The notes: generated by a model from the sequence alone, not told the origin. A stretch of DNA of 64,000 nt from Bradyrhizobium sp. CCBAU 53351 (GCF_015291745.1 NZ_CP030059.1:3437501-3501500), one strand, 5' to 3'; positions 28,135 to 37,211 are shown, counted from the first letter of the stretch. A program made the numbers and translations.

Positions 28135-29472
28135 ATGCGGAAATCCCTGCTGTTCCCTCTGGGCACGCTCACCGGAGCGTGTCTCACCCTTCTGGTAGCC
28201 AGCCCGCACGGCGGCGTATGGGCGGCGCGGGCGGCAGCAAACGCGAATGATGCCTATTCCCAGCTCAACCTGTTCGGCGAAGTGTTCGAGCGCGTGAAGG
28301 CGAGCTATGTCGAGAAGCCCGACAATGCCAAGCTGGTTGAAGGCGCGATCACCGGCATGGTGACCTCGCTCGATCCGCATTCGCGCTACATGAACGCGAA
28401 GGCCTGGACCGAGATGCAGGAGACCACCTCCGGTGAGTTCGGCGGCCTCGGCATCGAGGTCACGATGGAGGACGGCCTCGTCAAGGTCGTCTCGCCGATC
28501 GACGATACGCCCGCCTCGAAGGCCGGCCTGATGTCCGGCGACCTCATCAGCAAGATCGACGGCGAGGCCGTGCAGGGCATGACGCTCGAGCAGGCGGTCA
28601 ACAAGATGAAGGGCCCGGTCGATACCCAGACCAAGCTCACCATCGTGCGCAAGGGCGCCGACGCGCCGCTCGACGTCGCGATCAAGCGCGAGATCATTCA
28701 TGTGCGCCCGGTGCGCTTCCATGTCGAGAACGGCGACATCGGCTATGTCCGCATCACCTCGTTCAACGAGCAGACCACCGACGGCCTGAAGAAGGCGATC
28801 GCCTCGATCACCAAGGACGTCGCGCAGGAGAAGCTCGTCGGTTACGTGGTGGACCTGCGCAACAATCCGGGCGGTCTGCTCGACCAGGCCGTGTCGGTGT
28901 CGAGCGCCTTCCTGCAGCGCGGCGAGGTCGTTTCGACCCGCGGCCGCAACCCGGAGGAGACCCAGCGCTTCACCGCGCATGGCGGCGATCTCACCAAGGG
29001 CAAGCCGCTGGTGGTGCTCGTCAATGGCGGCTCGGCCTCGGCCTCGGAGATCGTCGCCGGCGCGTTGCACGACCACAAGCGCGCGACGATCATCGGCACG
29101 CGCTCGTTCGGCAAGGGTTCGGTGCAGACGATCATTCCGCTCGGCGCCGGCAATGGCGCACTGGCGCTGACCACTGCGCGCTACTACACGCCGTCGGGCC
29201 GCTCGATCCAGGCCCAGGGCATCGCGCCCGACATCGAGATCCTGCAGGACGTGCCGCCGGAGCTGAAGGGCCGCATGGACACCATGGCGGAGTCCCAGAT
29301 GCGCGGGCATCTGTCGGCGGGCGAGGGTGGCGAGCAGACGGGGTCACAGTCCTACGTGCCGCCCAAGGAGGAAGACGACAAGGCCTTGCATGCGGCTTAC
29401 GACTTCCTGCACGGCGTCACCGCGAACGCGGTTGCGGCCAAGCCTGCCTCGAAAGGCGCGGTGCCGAACTAA
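28135..29472 (+). CDS. ctpA: S41-family C-terminal processing protease (CtpA-like)
   Basis: 445 aa. N-terminal signal/anchor at 1-31 (MRKSLLFPLGTLTGACLTLLVA...VWA) places it in the periplasm. Domains in order: N-terminal helical region, PDZ at about 90-180 (GGLGIEVTMEDGLVKVVSPIDDTPASKAGLMSGDLI), then the S41 core with 'VDLRNNPGGLLDQAV', nucleophile Ser in 'NGGSASASEIVAGAL' (about 300) and catalytic Lys in 'RSFGKGSVQTI' (about 327). It trims or degrades envelope proteins. A low-complexity tail ends KPASKGAVPN. CtpA-type genes are normally elsewhere, so this may be one of several paralogues. Confidence 0.95.
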   Translation: MRKSLLFPLGTLTGACLTLLVASPHGGVWAARAAANANDAYSQLNLFGEVFERVKASYVEKPDNAKLVEGAITGMVTSLDPHSRYMNAKAWTEMQETTSGEFGGLGIEVTMEDGLVKVVSPIDDTPASKAGLMSGDLISKIDGEAVQGMTLEQAVNKMKGPVDTQTKLTIVRKGADAPLDVAIKREIIHVRPVRFHVENGDIGYVRITSFNEQTTDGLKKAIASITKDVAQEKLVGYVVDLRNNPGGLLDQAVSVSSAFLQRGEVVSTRGRNPEETQRFTAHGGDLTKGKPLVVLVNGGSASASEIVAGALHDHKRATIIGTRSFGKGSVQTIIPLGAGNGALALTTARYYTPSGRSIQAQGIAPDIEILQDVPPELKGRMDTMAESQMRGHLSAGEGGEQTGSQSYVPPKEEDDKALHAAYDFLHGVTANAVAAKPASKGAVPN

Positions 29473-29547
29473 ATTCTGCGACTCCCAGTCTACGGATCGC
29501 CCGGAAGCGGATAGCCGCGTCCGGCCGAATTCGTCTGGAACGTCGCC

Positions 29548-30303
29548 TCAGCTTAGATTCATGGCCGCAAAGGTCGCCTCGTAGCGGCCATCGCGCTCGG
29601 CCCAGCGGCGGGCGCGGTCACGCTCCACCAGCACCTCGTCGCGGGGGTGAAGCCGGAGCTCCAGCAATTGCATGACCTCCGCGATGTAAGCGGCCAGCGG
29701 CATGGCGCGCGCGTCGCAGGCCTGCTGCGCGCCGGTCAGCCCGGTCTGCACATAAGGCGGCGCGAGCTCCAGCACCTCGACGGGAATCCTGCGGAGCTGG
29801 TGCCGCAGCGACTGCAGCCAGGAGTGCAGGAACGCCTTGCTGGCGCAGTAGGTCGGGAAATCGGCACGCGGCACGAAAGCGAGGTTCGAGCTGGTCGCGA
29901 TGATCGTCGCGTCCGGTTGCCTCTTCAGGATCGGCAGGAACGCCGCCGTAGCGCGCAGCACGCCGAGAATGTTGGTCTCGACGATGGCTTCCGCATCCGA
30001 GGCATCCCAGCCTTCCGCCGCCAGGTCCTCCGGCCGCGAGATGCCGGCATTGGCGATCAGAACGTTGAGCCCGGGAAAGCCTGCCTGAATATCGGCCGAC
30101 AAGCGCGACAGCGACGCGGGATCGTCAAGGTCGAGCGGCAGGCCGATCACGCCAGGCCGCTCGGCCGCGATTTGCTCGAGCAGGGCCGGCCGCCGGCCGG
30201 TGACGATGACGCGATTGCCGCGATCGTGAAAAGCCTCGGCCAGCGCGCGGCCGATGCCGCTGGTGCCGCCGGTGACGAGGATCGTATTGCCAGTCATCTT
30301 CAT
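29548..30303 (-). CDS. SDR-family oxidoreductase (DltE-like)
   Basis: 251 aa. Cofactor loop TGGTSGIGRALAEAF at 11-25, 'LIANAGISR' (NAG), catalytic Ser in 'IIATSSNLAFV' and Tyr-x3-Lys in 'YCASKAFLHSW'. The C-terminal 'ELAPPYVQTGLTG' and 'LLELRLHPRDEVLVER' resemble DltE-annotated SDRs. Substrate unknown. Convergent with ctpA. Confidence 0.9.
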   Translation of the reverse strand: MKMTGNTILVTGGTSGIGRALAEAFHDRGNRVIVTGRRPALLEQIAAERPGVIGLPLDLDDPASLSRLSADIQAGFPGLNVLIANAGISRPEDLAAEGWDASDAEAIVETNILGVLRATAAFLPILKRQPDATIIATSSNLAFVPRADFPTYCASKAFLHSWLQSLRHQLRRIPVEVLELAPPYVQTGLTGAQQACDARAMPLAAYIAEVMQLLELRLHPRDEVLVERDRARRWAERDGRYEATFAAMNLS

Positions 30304-30612
30304 GGGGTCGCCTTTCGGTTGGGAAAGGCCACGGCAACCTCGCGAATCCTCATGGCGAGCGATCCGGCAAGACGGCCGGCAGCACGGCGCTTGCGCGCCT
30401 GCCTAAGCGTCTTGAACGGGTGAGCATCCGCTGACAGGAAAAGTGATGGCATGACCGTGGCGTCTCGTGAATCGAGAACTCCCTGCTGGGATCCTCTCGA
30501 CAAAGGACGCGTTGGATGACGGTAACGCCTACGGCAGCGCCGTCTCGGCAGCTGCATGTCGGGGAATACTTTGGCCGGTCGTGATCGTCAAGCCTGACGG
30601 GACGGACGAATT
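30304..30612. other. Gene-free stretch
   Basis: 309 bp between the SDR start and the GGDEF-EAL gene stop, both minus strand. I see no coding pattern and no strong terminator. The SDR promoter must lie here. Confidence 0.5.
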
Positions 30613-33333
30613 TTAACCCGCCTCGCGGCGGCGGCCGCCGTTGCCTTCGCGCTGGGCGAGCCGGCTGCGATGCAGCGCGAACAGCTCCAGCACCTTGTCG
30701 GCGGGCTTGGCGGCGCTGAACAGATAGCCCTGCATTTCCGAGCAACCGAGCGCACGCAGCAGGCGCTGCTGCTCCTCGGTCTCGACGCCCTCGGCCGTGG
30801 TGGTCATGCGGCGCGCCGCCGCCAGGTTGACGACGGCCTGGACGATGCTGGCGGAGCCGTCGGGACCGGCGATGTCGTCGACGAAGCAGCGGTCGATCTT
30901 GATCTTGTCGAACGGGAAGCGGTGCAGATAGCTCAGCGAGGAGTAGCCGGTGCCGAAATCGTCGAGCGCGATGCGCACGCCGATGGCACGGAGCTGGTGC
31001 AGGATCGTGAGCGCGGCATCGTCGTCGCGGATCAGCACCGCCTCGGTGATCTCGAGTTCCAGACGGCTTGCCGGCAGGTTCGAAGCAGCGAGCGCCGCCA
31101 TGATCTTCAGCGCCAGCGTGCCGCTCTTGAATTGCACCGGAGAGACGTTGACCGCGAGGCGGATGTCGTCGGGCCAGTTCGCAGCGTCCCGGCAGGCGGT
31201 CGCCAGCACCCATTCGCCGATCTCGTTGATCAGGCCTGTGTCTTCGGCGATCGGGATGAACTCCGCCGGCGAAACCATGCCGCGCTCGGGATGGCGCCAG
31301 CGCACCAGGGCCTCGCAGCCGGTGATGCGATCATCCTTCAGGCTGAGGCAGGGCTGGTAGTAGACTTCGAGACCCCCTTCGGCGATGGCATGGCGAAGGT
31401 CGCTCTCGAGCAGGCGGCGCTCGCGCACCTTGGCATCCATCTCCGGCTCGAAGAAGCGATAGGTACGGCGTCCGGCCGACTTGGCGGCGTACATCGCCAT
31501 GTCCGCGTTCTTGAGGATCTGGTCGAGCGCCGTGCCGTGCTCCGGCGCGAGTGCGATGCCGATGCTGGCGTCGGTGGTGAGATGATGCCCCATGCAGTCG
31601 AACGGCGCGCGGATGGCCGCGAACACGCGTGCGACCAGCTCATCGACCTGATCACGCGACGTCACTGCGCTCTGGACGATGGCGAATTCATCGCCGCCGA
31701 GCCGCGCGACGAAATCCGCCGGGCCCGCACAGCGACGCAGGCTCGTGGCAACCGATTTCAACAGATCGTCGCCGACGAGGTGGCCGAGCGCGTCGTTGAC
31801 GCCCTTGAATTCGTCGATGTCGATGTAATGCACCGCGATCTCTTCGCCGTTGCCGACGGCGGCGAGCTCCTCGCGCAGATGCTCGTGGAACATTGTGCGG
31901 TTGGGCAGATCGGTCAGCGCGTCGTAATGGGCGAGGTGGGTGATGCGTTCCTCGATGCGGCGGCGCTCGGTGATGTCCTCATGGGTCGCCACCCAGCCGC
32001 CGTCCGCCAGCGGCTCGTTGAGGATGTGGATCGAGCGGCCATCGGAGGTGTCGACCACCATGGAGTTGCGTGCGTGGATGCCCTTCAGCACGCGCGCGAC
32101 ATAGCGGTCGACGTCGCCCGTGAACGAGCCGGTTGCCTTGCGATGGGCGATGATGTCGTGGAAACTGCAGCCGGGCTTCACGATCTCGGCCGACAATCCG
32201 TACATTTCGATGTAGCGCTGGTTGCAGACCACCAGCCGCCGCTCGGCGTCGAACAGCAAGAGACCCTGCGTCATGTTGTTGACGGCGCGGTCGAGCCGCT
32301 GCTTCTCCAGCGTCAGCCGCTGGCGCGAGGCGCGGTGTTGCTCCAGCAGCTTGCGCACGACCGCGATCAGCACGCCTGCGATGGCGAGCGCGGAGGCGGC
32401 GGCGACCGAGATCAGCATGCCGATCTGCTCGCGCCAGTCGCTCAGGGCCGCCGCACGCGTCGTGGTCGCCATCATCAGGATCGGGAAATGGGGCAGTGCG
32501 CGCGAGGAAATCAGCCGGTCTTCGCCGTCGATCGGGCTGGTGAAACGGCCGGCGAAGTGGTCAAGCCCGAAAACCCTCTGTTGTTCGAACGAACCGGTCT
32601 TGAAGTTTCGTCCCATCAATTCGCCCGAGTGCGGATAACGGGCGAGCAGCGTGCCGTCCCGATGCAGCATCGAGATCGTCGCGCTTTCGCCGAGCGCGAC
32701 GGTGGCGAAGAACTTCTCGAAGTTGGCGGGCTCGATGCCGCGTCCGACGACACCCAGGAACTCGCCGTTGGGCCCGACGATCTTGCGCACGATCAGGACG
32801 GTCCAGGCACCCGAGATGCGGCTGTGCAGCGGCTCGATCAGGACTTCAGGCGAATTGGGGTCGTACTTGAAAGTGCGAAAATAGGCGCGGTCGGCCATGT
32901 TGACCTTTGGGACCGGCCACGCCGTCGACGAATTGATCAGATTGCCGTCGGCATCAATGATGTTGACGCCGCCGATATAGGGCAGTGCATCGATCTTCGA
33001 GCGCAGCATCTGGTGGACGCCCTGACCAGAGAGGCGCGTGCGGAAGTCTGCAACGCTGGCAATGCCGATCGTACGCGCGTGATCGACGAAGTCTCGCTGG
33101 ATGACCGCAAAATCCTGCAATTGCTGATCGAAATGATGGGCGAGCAGCAGCACGGTATTTTCCAGCTCGCGGCCCGCGTTGCGCAGCGCCCGTTCGCGGA
33201 AATTCTGCGCCATCAGGACGGAGCCTACGGCGATGGCCGCGATCAGCAGCGTGCCGCCCACCACCAGCCAGCGGATCGGTCCGCTTCGCACGAAGGCCTG
33301 GTCAAAGAGGCGACTGCCGAATCTCGTCATCAT
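30613..33333 (-). CDS. Membrane Cache-PAS-GGDEF-EAL cyclic-di-GMP signalling protein
   Basis: 906 aa. A first membrane helix lies at about 19-42 (IRWLVVGGTLLIAAIAVGSVLM), then a periplasmic double-Cache sensor (about 45-295), and a second helix at about 305-328. A PAS domain (about 350-465; LLLFDAERRLVVCNQRYIEMYG) follows. The GGDEF domain has an intact signature RLGGDEFAI (about 545) and the EAL domain has intact EALVRW (about 674) and LDDFGTGYSSL. Both catalytic sites look complete, so it may make and degrade c-di-GMP under control of an extracellular ligand. Lies next to a Flp pilin gene, and c-di-GMP often governs such surface structures (inference). Confidence 0.95.
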   Translation of the reverse strand: MMTRFGSRLFDQAFVRSGPIRWLVVGGTLLIAAIAVGSVLMAQNFRERALRNAGRELENTVLLLAHHFDQQLQDFAVIQRDFVDHARTIGIASVADFRTRLSGQGVHQMLRSKIDALPYIGGVNIIDADGNLINSSTAWPVPKVNMADRAYFRTFKYDPNSPEVLIEPLHSRISGAWTVLIVRKIVGPNGEFLGVVGRGIEPANFEKFFATVALGESATISMLHRDGTLLARYPHSGELMGRNFKTGSFEQQRVFGLDHFAGRFTSPIDGEDRLISSRALPHFPILMMATTTRAAALSDWREQIGMLISVAAASALAIAGVLIAVVRKLLEQHRASRQRLTLEKQRLDRAVNNMTQGLLLFDAERRLVVCNQRYIEMYGLSAEIVKPGCSFHDIIAHRKATGSFTGDVDRYVARVLKGIHARNSMVVDTSDGRSIHILNEPLADGGWVATHEDITERRRIEERITHLAHYDALTDLPNRTMFHEHLREELAAVGNGEEIAVHYIDIDEFKGVNDALGHLVGDDLLKSVATSLRRCAGPADFVARLGGDEFAIVQSAVTSRDQVDELVARVFAAIRAPFDCMGHHLTTDASIGIALAPEHGTALDQILKNADMAMYAAKSAGRRTYRFFEPEMDAKVRERRLLESDLRHAIAEGGLEVYYQPCLSLKDDRITGCEALVRWRHPERGMVSPAEFIPIAEDTGLINEIGEWVLATACRDAANWPDDIRLAVNVSPVQFKSGTLALKIMAALAASNLPASRLELEITEAVLIRDDDAALTILHQLRAIGVRIALDDFGTGYSSLSYLHRFPFDKIKIDRCFVDDIAGPDGSASIVQAVVNLAAARRMTTTAEGVETEEQQRLLRALGCSEMQGYLFSAAKPADKVLELFALHRSRLAQREGNGGRRREAG

Positions 33334-33649
33334 GCTGGGTCATTGCCGTGCACACGTCGGGGTCAATTCTTGGCCCCGAAAGCATCCGTGGGTTTACGGG
33401 AACGGTATGGAGGCGAAGTTAGGAAGCTCGGTTAATGCGATGTGAACGGCCGCGCATAAAAGCAATCGATGCGCTGGGCGCGAGGACCGGGCAGGAATTG
33501 CCGCCCGCATCCGCAATGCCGGTCAGTTCCTGCCGGCCGCGCCGCGATCAACCAGGGCTTAACCATCTAACGTGTTGGCAGGGCTCGAAAGCGTATTGGC
33601 ACGTGATTTGCGAATTCGTCAGCCACCGACAACAGAGAGGGACGCGATC
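33334..33649. other. Divergent intergenic region with pilin promoter
   Basis: 316 bp between the GGDEF-EAL start and the Flp pilin start. No gene seen. The right half holds the sigma-54 promoter described separately. Confidence 0.6.
33597..33611 (+). promoter_or_regulatory. Sigma-54 (RpoN) promoter for Flp pilin
   Basis: TGGCACG-TGAT-TTGC matches the -24/-12 consensus TGGCACG-N4-TTGC at every fixed position, with GG (33598-33599) and GC (33610-33611) exactly 10 nt apart. Transcription should start near 33623, about 27 bp before the pilin ATG. An enhancer-binding activator would be required; none is adjacent. Confidence 0.8.
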
Positions 33650-33814
33650 ATGACGAACATTGTGAAGAGCTTCATTGCCGACGAGCGTGGTGCGACCGCG
33701 ATCGAATACGGGCTGATCGCCGCCGGCATCGCGCTTGCGATCATCACCGTCGTGAATGGCCTGGGCACCAAGCTCAACGCCAAGTTCACCGCCATCAGCG
33801 CTTCATTGCGCTGA
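33650..33814 (+). CDS. Flp-family type IVb pilin
   Basis: 54 aa prepilin from ATG 33650, with AGAGAGGGA upstream. The leader ends at Gly14. The mature sequence starts ATAIEYGLIAAGIALAIITVV with Glu at +5 and Tyr at +6, the Flp signature recognised by a TadV/CpaA prepilin peptidase, and continues as a single hydrophobic helix. It builds Tad pili used for adhesion. No tad/cpa assembly genes are in the window, so this is an orphan pilin. Its last 20 bp overlap the convergent MFS gene. Confidence 0.95.
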   Translation: MTNIVKSFIADERGATAIEYGLIAAGIALAIITVVNGLGTKLNAKFTAISASLR

Positions 33815-35051
33815 TCCGCGGAGGGCCATTGCGCGCCAGTATCGCCGCCACGACCAGCGCCGCGATGACGTTGGCGGCGGCGCTGACCAGGATCGGCAAC
33901 ACGTAGCTGTGGTTGACGTCGTAGGCGAAACCGGCCGCACTCGGACCGACAAGCGTGCCGAACGCCACGCTGGTGTAGAGGATGCCGATGATTCCACTGA
34001 CGTTGCGTCCGCCGAAATAGTCCATGACCACAGAGGGCAGCACCGCGACCCATCCGCCGTAGAACGCGCCATAGACGAAGGCAAAAGCGGCGAGGGTCCA
34101 GACGTCAGCGGCAATCGCCCAGATCACCATCGCGAACGCCATTCCGATCAGGACCATGATCAGCGAGCGGTCCCGGCCCATCCGGTCGGCCAGCGCGCCG
34201 AGAAAGAAGCGGCCCGCGGTGCTGCCGGCGCCGATCACGCCGAGCAGCAGCACCGCGGAGGACGCCGCGACCCCGTGGTCGCGTGCGTAAGGCACGAGAT
34301 GGACGAACGGGATGAAGGCGCCGAACGAGCAAACCAGGCACGACACATAGAGGCCGGCGAATCGCGTCGACCGGACGGCCTCGCGCACCGATGCGCCGCC
34401 GGCGTTGTTTGCAGCCGCGGCATCGCGGGGCGGATCGCCATCGGGTCCGAGGCCACGGTCCTTCGGATCGTTCTCTATGAGCAGGGACATCCCGCCACCC
34501 AGCACCAGCACGATCGCGCCCAGCACCATATAGGCGCCGCGCCAACCCATCGATGCGATCAGCAATGAGGCGAGCGGCGGCATCGCAAGCGTGCCGATCC
34601 CGATGCCGCTCACCGCGAGCCCGGAGGCAAAGCCGCGGCGCCTCACAAACCAGCGTTGTACCGCGCCGATGGCCGGAACATAGGCGCAACCGACGCCGAG
34701 GCCGATGCCGAGCCCATAGGCGAGATAGACCTCGACCAGGGAGCGTGCAGCGCTCGCGGCCGCAAGTCCGACCGCGACCAGGATCATGCCGGCGACGGCC
34801 AGCGAACGCGAACCGAGCCGGTCGGCGAGGGGGCCGCTGACGAGTCCGAGCGCGAAATACAGAAAGCCCGCAATCGAAAACACCAGCGAGATCGAACCGC
34901 GCGAGGCGCCGAAGTCGCGCTGGAGCGGCTCCAGAAACGCGCTGAACGTGTAGGCGGAGCCGAAGCCGACGAACGTGACGGCAAAGGCTGCCGCGACGAC
35001 GAACCAGCCATGGAAAATGCCTTGCCGGGCGATCGTGGATTGAATGGTCAT
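33795..35051 (-). CDS. MFS transporter (OFA/MCT-like)
   Basis: 418 aa from ATG 35051, which overlaps the amidase stop as ATGA. Twelve membrane segments. It begins 'FHGWFVVAAAFAVTFVGFGSAYTFSAFLEPLQRDFGASRGSIS', the N-terminal wording of monocarboxylate/oxalate-formate antiporter relatives. The conserved MFS loop 2-3 is 'GPLADRLGSRSLAVAG' and its repeat is 'GALADRMGRDRSLIM'. A much longer frame continues upstream but is only the antisense-like shadow of the amidase gene. Coupled translation suggests it imports the amidase substrate or exports its product. Confidence 0.92.
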   Translation of the reverse strand: MTIQSTIARQGIFHGWFVVAAAFAVTFVGFGSAYTFSAFLEPLQRDFGASRGSISLVFSIAGFLYFALGLVSGPLADRLGSRSLAVAGMILVAVGLAAASAARSLVEVYLAYGLGIGLGVGCAYVPAIGAVQRWFVRRRGFASGLAVSGIGIGTLAMPPLASLLIASMGWRGAYMVLGAIVLVLGGGMSLLIENDPKDRGLGPDGDPPRDAAAANNAGGASVREAVRSTRFAGLYVSCLVCSFGAFIPFVHLVPYARDHGVAASSAVLLLGVIGAGSTAGRFFLGALADRMGRDRSLIMVLIGMAFAMVIWAIAADVWTLAAFAFVYGAFYGGWVAVLPSVVMDYFGGRNVSGIIGILYTSVAFGTLVGPSAAGFAYDVNHSYVLPILVSAAANVIAALVVAAILARNGPPRISAMKR

Positions 35052-36463
35052 TGCGGCCTCCGCGAAATGAGGGAAGGACGGCGGCGGTGCCAGGACGTCG
35101 CCCGCTGGAACGCGGCGCCGGCACGCACGAGCGTGGCTTCGTCGAGACGGGCGGCGACCAACTGGAACGCGATGGGCAGTCCGTCCGCCGACGCACCACC
35201 TGGCAGCGTGATCGTGGGATGGCCGGTCATGTCGAACGGGCAGGTGTAGCGCTGCAGCTTTGCGATCAGGTCCGGCTGCTCGCCGAGTGTCTGAATCATG
35301 GCGAGCGTCAGTGGCGGGAATGGCTGCACCGGGGTCAGCAGGAGGTCGATGGTCTCGAACAGCGCGGTCACCCGGCCGCGAAACGCCAGCCGGCGCAGCA
35401 GGATCTTCTGATAGTCGAGGGCGGAGAGCGCGCGCCCCGCCTCGATTACGGAGGCGAGGATCGGACCATACTCGTCCCGGTGGGCAGGATAGGTCGCCTC
35501 GTGCGCGACCGCGGCTTCCACCGCACAATTCGGCGTCCAATCGGCGATCGCCTGCACGACGTCGGGAAATCGGACATCGACGATGTCGGCGCCAAGCGTG
35601 CGGAAAGCATCGATGGCGTCCGCCAACACATGCTGTGTCGTGATGTCGACGTCGTCGCTGTTCCAGGCGGCATCGACGCCGATCCGCAATCCCCGCATGT
35701 CCCGTGCAGCCGCAGCCAGATAGTCGGGCACCGGATCGAACAGCGACGTCGGGTCGTTCGGGTCCTGTCCGGCGATGGCGCCGAGCAGCGCGCCGGCGTC
35801 GGCCGCGCTGCGGCCGATCGGTCCGATATGGTCGAGCGTTGCGGCGAGCTCGAACGCTCCGTGGCGGCTGACGCGGCCCCAGCTCGGCTTCAGTCCGGTC
35901 AAGCCGTTGGCGGCGCAGGGCCAGCGGATCGAGCCGCCGGTATCGGAGCCGAGCGAGCCGTAGCAAAGCCCGGCGGCTGTGGCGACCGCGGAGCCGCTCG
36001 ACGAGATACCCGGCCAGTAACTCGCATTCCAGGGATTCTTCGGCGGCTTCACCCGCGGATGGTGGTCGGCATAGGCGCCTTCGGTGAGTTGCACCTTGCC
36101 GAGGATCACGGCGCCGGCGTCCTTCAGCCGGCGCACGACGGTTGCGTCCTCATCGGGACGGAAGTCGCGATGAAGCGTGGTGCCCGCTGCCGTCGGAATG
36201 CCCTTGGTCCAGAGCAGATCCTTGAGAGCAATCGGCACGCCATGCAGCGGGCCTCGATACCGGCCCTGGGCGATCTCGGCGTCCGCGGCTTTCGCTTCCG
36301 TGACGGCCGTTTCCGCCATCACGTGGACGTAACTACCGAGGTCGCGGTCGATGGCGTCGATGCGGTCGAGTTGCGCGCGCGTCACCTCCAGCGCAGAGAT
36401 TTCGCGCGCCTCGAGCCGCGCGGCGAGCGCAGTGAGTTCAAGATAGTGCAGGGCGTCGGTCAC
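35048..36463 (-). CDS. Amidase-signature hydrolase
   Basis: 471 aa from GTG 36463, with GGAG 9 bases upstream; the frame is open to 36619 but reads as non-coding there. Amidase-signature triad: Lys81 (IALKDLL), cis-Ser155 (GISSSGSAVA) and nucleophile Ser178 (SDTGGSIRWPC). Hydrolyses a carboxamide or related bond to acid and ammonia; GatA-like sequences share the fold, but no gatB/gatC is near and the C-terminus is amidase-type. Forms an operon with the MFS gene and is divergent from the CGNR regulator. Confidence 0.94.
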   Translation of the reverse strand: MTDALHYLELTALAARLEAREISALEVTRAQLDRIDAIDRDLGSYVHVMAETAVTEAKAADAEIAQGRYRGPLHGVPIALKDLLWTKGIPTAAGTTLHRDFRPDEDATVVRRLKDAGAVILGKVQLTEGAYADHHPRVKPPKNPWNASYWPGISSSGSAVATAAGLCYGSLGSDTGGSIRWPCAANGLTGLKPSWGRVSRHGAFELAATLDHIGPIGRSAADAGALLGAIAGQDPNDPTSLFDPVPDYLAAAARDMRGLRIGVDAAWNSDDVDITTQHVLADAIDAFRTLGADIVDVRFPDVVQAIADWTPNCAVEAAVAHEATYPAHRDEYGPILASVIEAGRALSALDYQKILLRRLAFRGRVTALFETIDLLLTPVQPFPPLTLAMIQTLGEQPDLIAKLQRYTCPFDMTGHPTITLPGGASADGLPIAFQLVAARLDEATLVRAGAAFQRATSWHRRRPSLISRRPQ

Positions 36464-36539
36464 GGCGCGGTTCTCCAGTGATGAGATCGCAGAGGGACAC
36501 GATCCCCAAGCGACTCTGTAAGCACCATCATAATCATTA

Positions 36540-36586
36540 TACTGGTGTCGCTTGCCGTCAACCGGTAAATCTGTTTTACTGGTGTC
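36540..36586. promoter_or_regulatory. Three related half-sites between amidase and CGNR genes
   Basis: TACTGGTGTC occurs at 36540-36549 and again at 36577-36586. Between them ACCGGTA (36561-36567) is the reverse-strand version of TACYGGT with one change. The 140-bp region is AT-rich. Such an array would suit a dimeric regulator controlling both divergent genes. Confidence 0.55.
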
Positions 36587-36603
36587 TATTTCCGGGTGTT
36601 CCG

Positions 36604-37197
36604 ATGTCGAAAGAGTCACGCAAATTCCAGGTTCCAGACGAGCTCGCGAACCTCTACGACTTCGCCAACACGCTCGATGTTCGTCACTTCACGCATTTCG
36701 GCGTTGAACATCCGGAGAGCGATGAGCTTGGCGGGCCGAAGGAGCTGGCGGACTGGATGCGGGAACGCGGCCTCGGCGTCGAGGGCGGTCGCGTCACGCC
36801 CGCGATGTTCGAGCTTGCGCTAAAGCTGCGGGGCGCTTTGCGTGCCTATCTGCAATGTGAGCCGAGCGAGCGGCTCCGGAACAAAAGCGTTCTCGGCGCG
36901 CTCAATGACGCGCTCGCGCCGTTTCCGTTGCGGGTGGAGGCGCGCGCAGGCCGTGGCGCAACGCTGTCGGCTGCGCGCGAGGATGCGCTCGCCGGCCTGT
37001 CGGCCATCGCGATCGAGCTTCATGATGCAGCGCTCGTGGGAACGCTGGACCGGCTGAAGATGTGCGCGTCGGAGGAATGCCGCCGGGTGTTCTTCGACCG
37101 GTCGAAACCGTCGACGCGGCGCTGGTGCATGTCGACGCTGTGCGGCAACCGAATGAAGACGCGCGCCTATCGCGAGCGGCAGCGCGAGGCGAAATAG
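36604..37197 (+). CDS. CGNR zinc-finger (ABATE domain) regulator
   Basis: 197 aa from ATG 36604; upstream frame to 36478 lacks a site and reads as non-coding. Residues 1-140 are the ABATE N-terminal domain, proposed to sense a small ligand. The C-terminal zinc ribbon is 'MCASEECRRVFFDRSKPSTRRWCMSTLCGNRMKTRAYR' with four Cys and the CGNR motif. Members are thought to be transcription regulators beside metabolic genes, which fits its divergent placement to the amidase-MFS operon. Confidence 0.92.
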   Translation: MSKESRKFQVPDELANLYDFANTLDVRHFTHFGVEHPESDELGGPKELADWMRERGLGVEGGRVTPAMFELALKLRGALRAYLQCEPSERLRNKSVLGALNDALAPFPLRVEARAGRGATLSAAREDALAGLSAIAIELHDAALVGTLDRLKMCASEECRRVFFDRSKPSTRRWCMSTLCGNRMKTRAYRERQREAK

Positions 37198-37211
37198 ACC
37201 GGACCGCGCGA

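Noticed and set aside
30670..33435. A 921-codon plus-strand frame opposite the GGDEF-EAL gene
   Set aside because: Same artefact: no recognisable motifs, and the opposite strand encodes intact GGDEF and EAL signatures.
35052..35966. N-terminal extension that would make the MFS protein 723 aa
   Set aside because: The added 305 residues are Arg/Pro-rich readings of the amidase gene in another frame. ATG 35051 with ATGA overlap gives a normal MFS protein.
35048..36463. GatA subunit of the tRNA amidotransferase
   Set aside because: No gatB or gatC nearby, divergent C-terminus, and an operon with an MFS gene point to a catabolic amidase.
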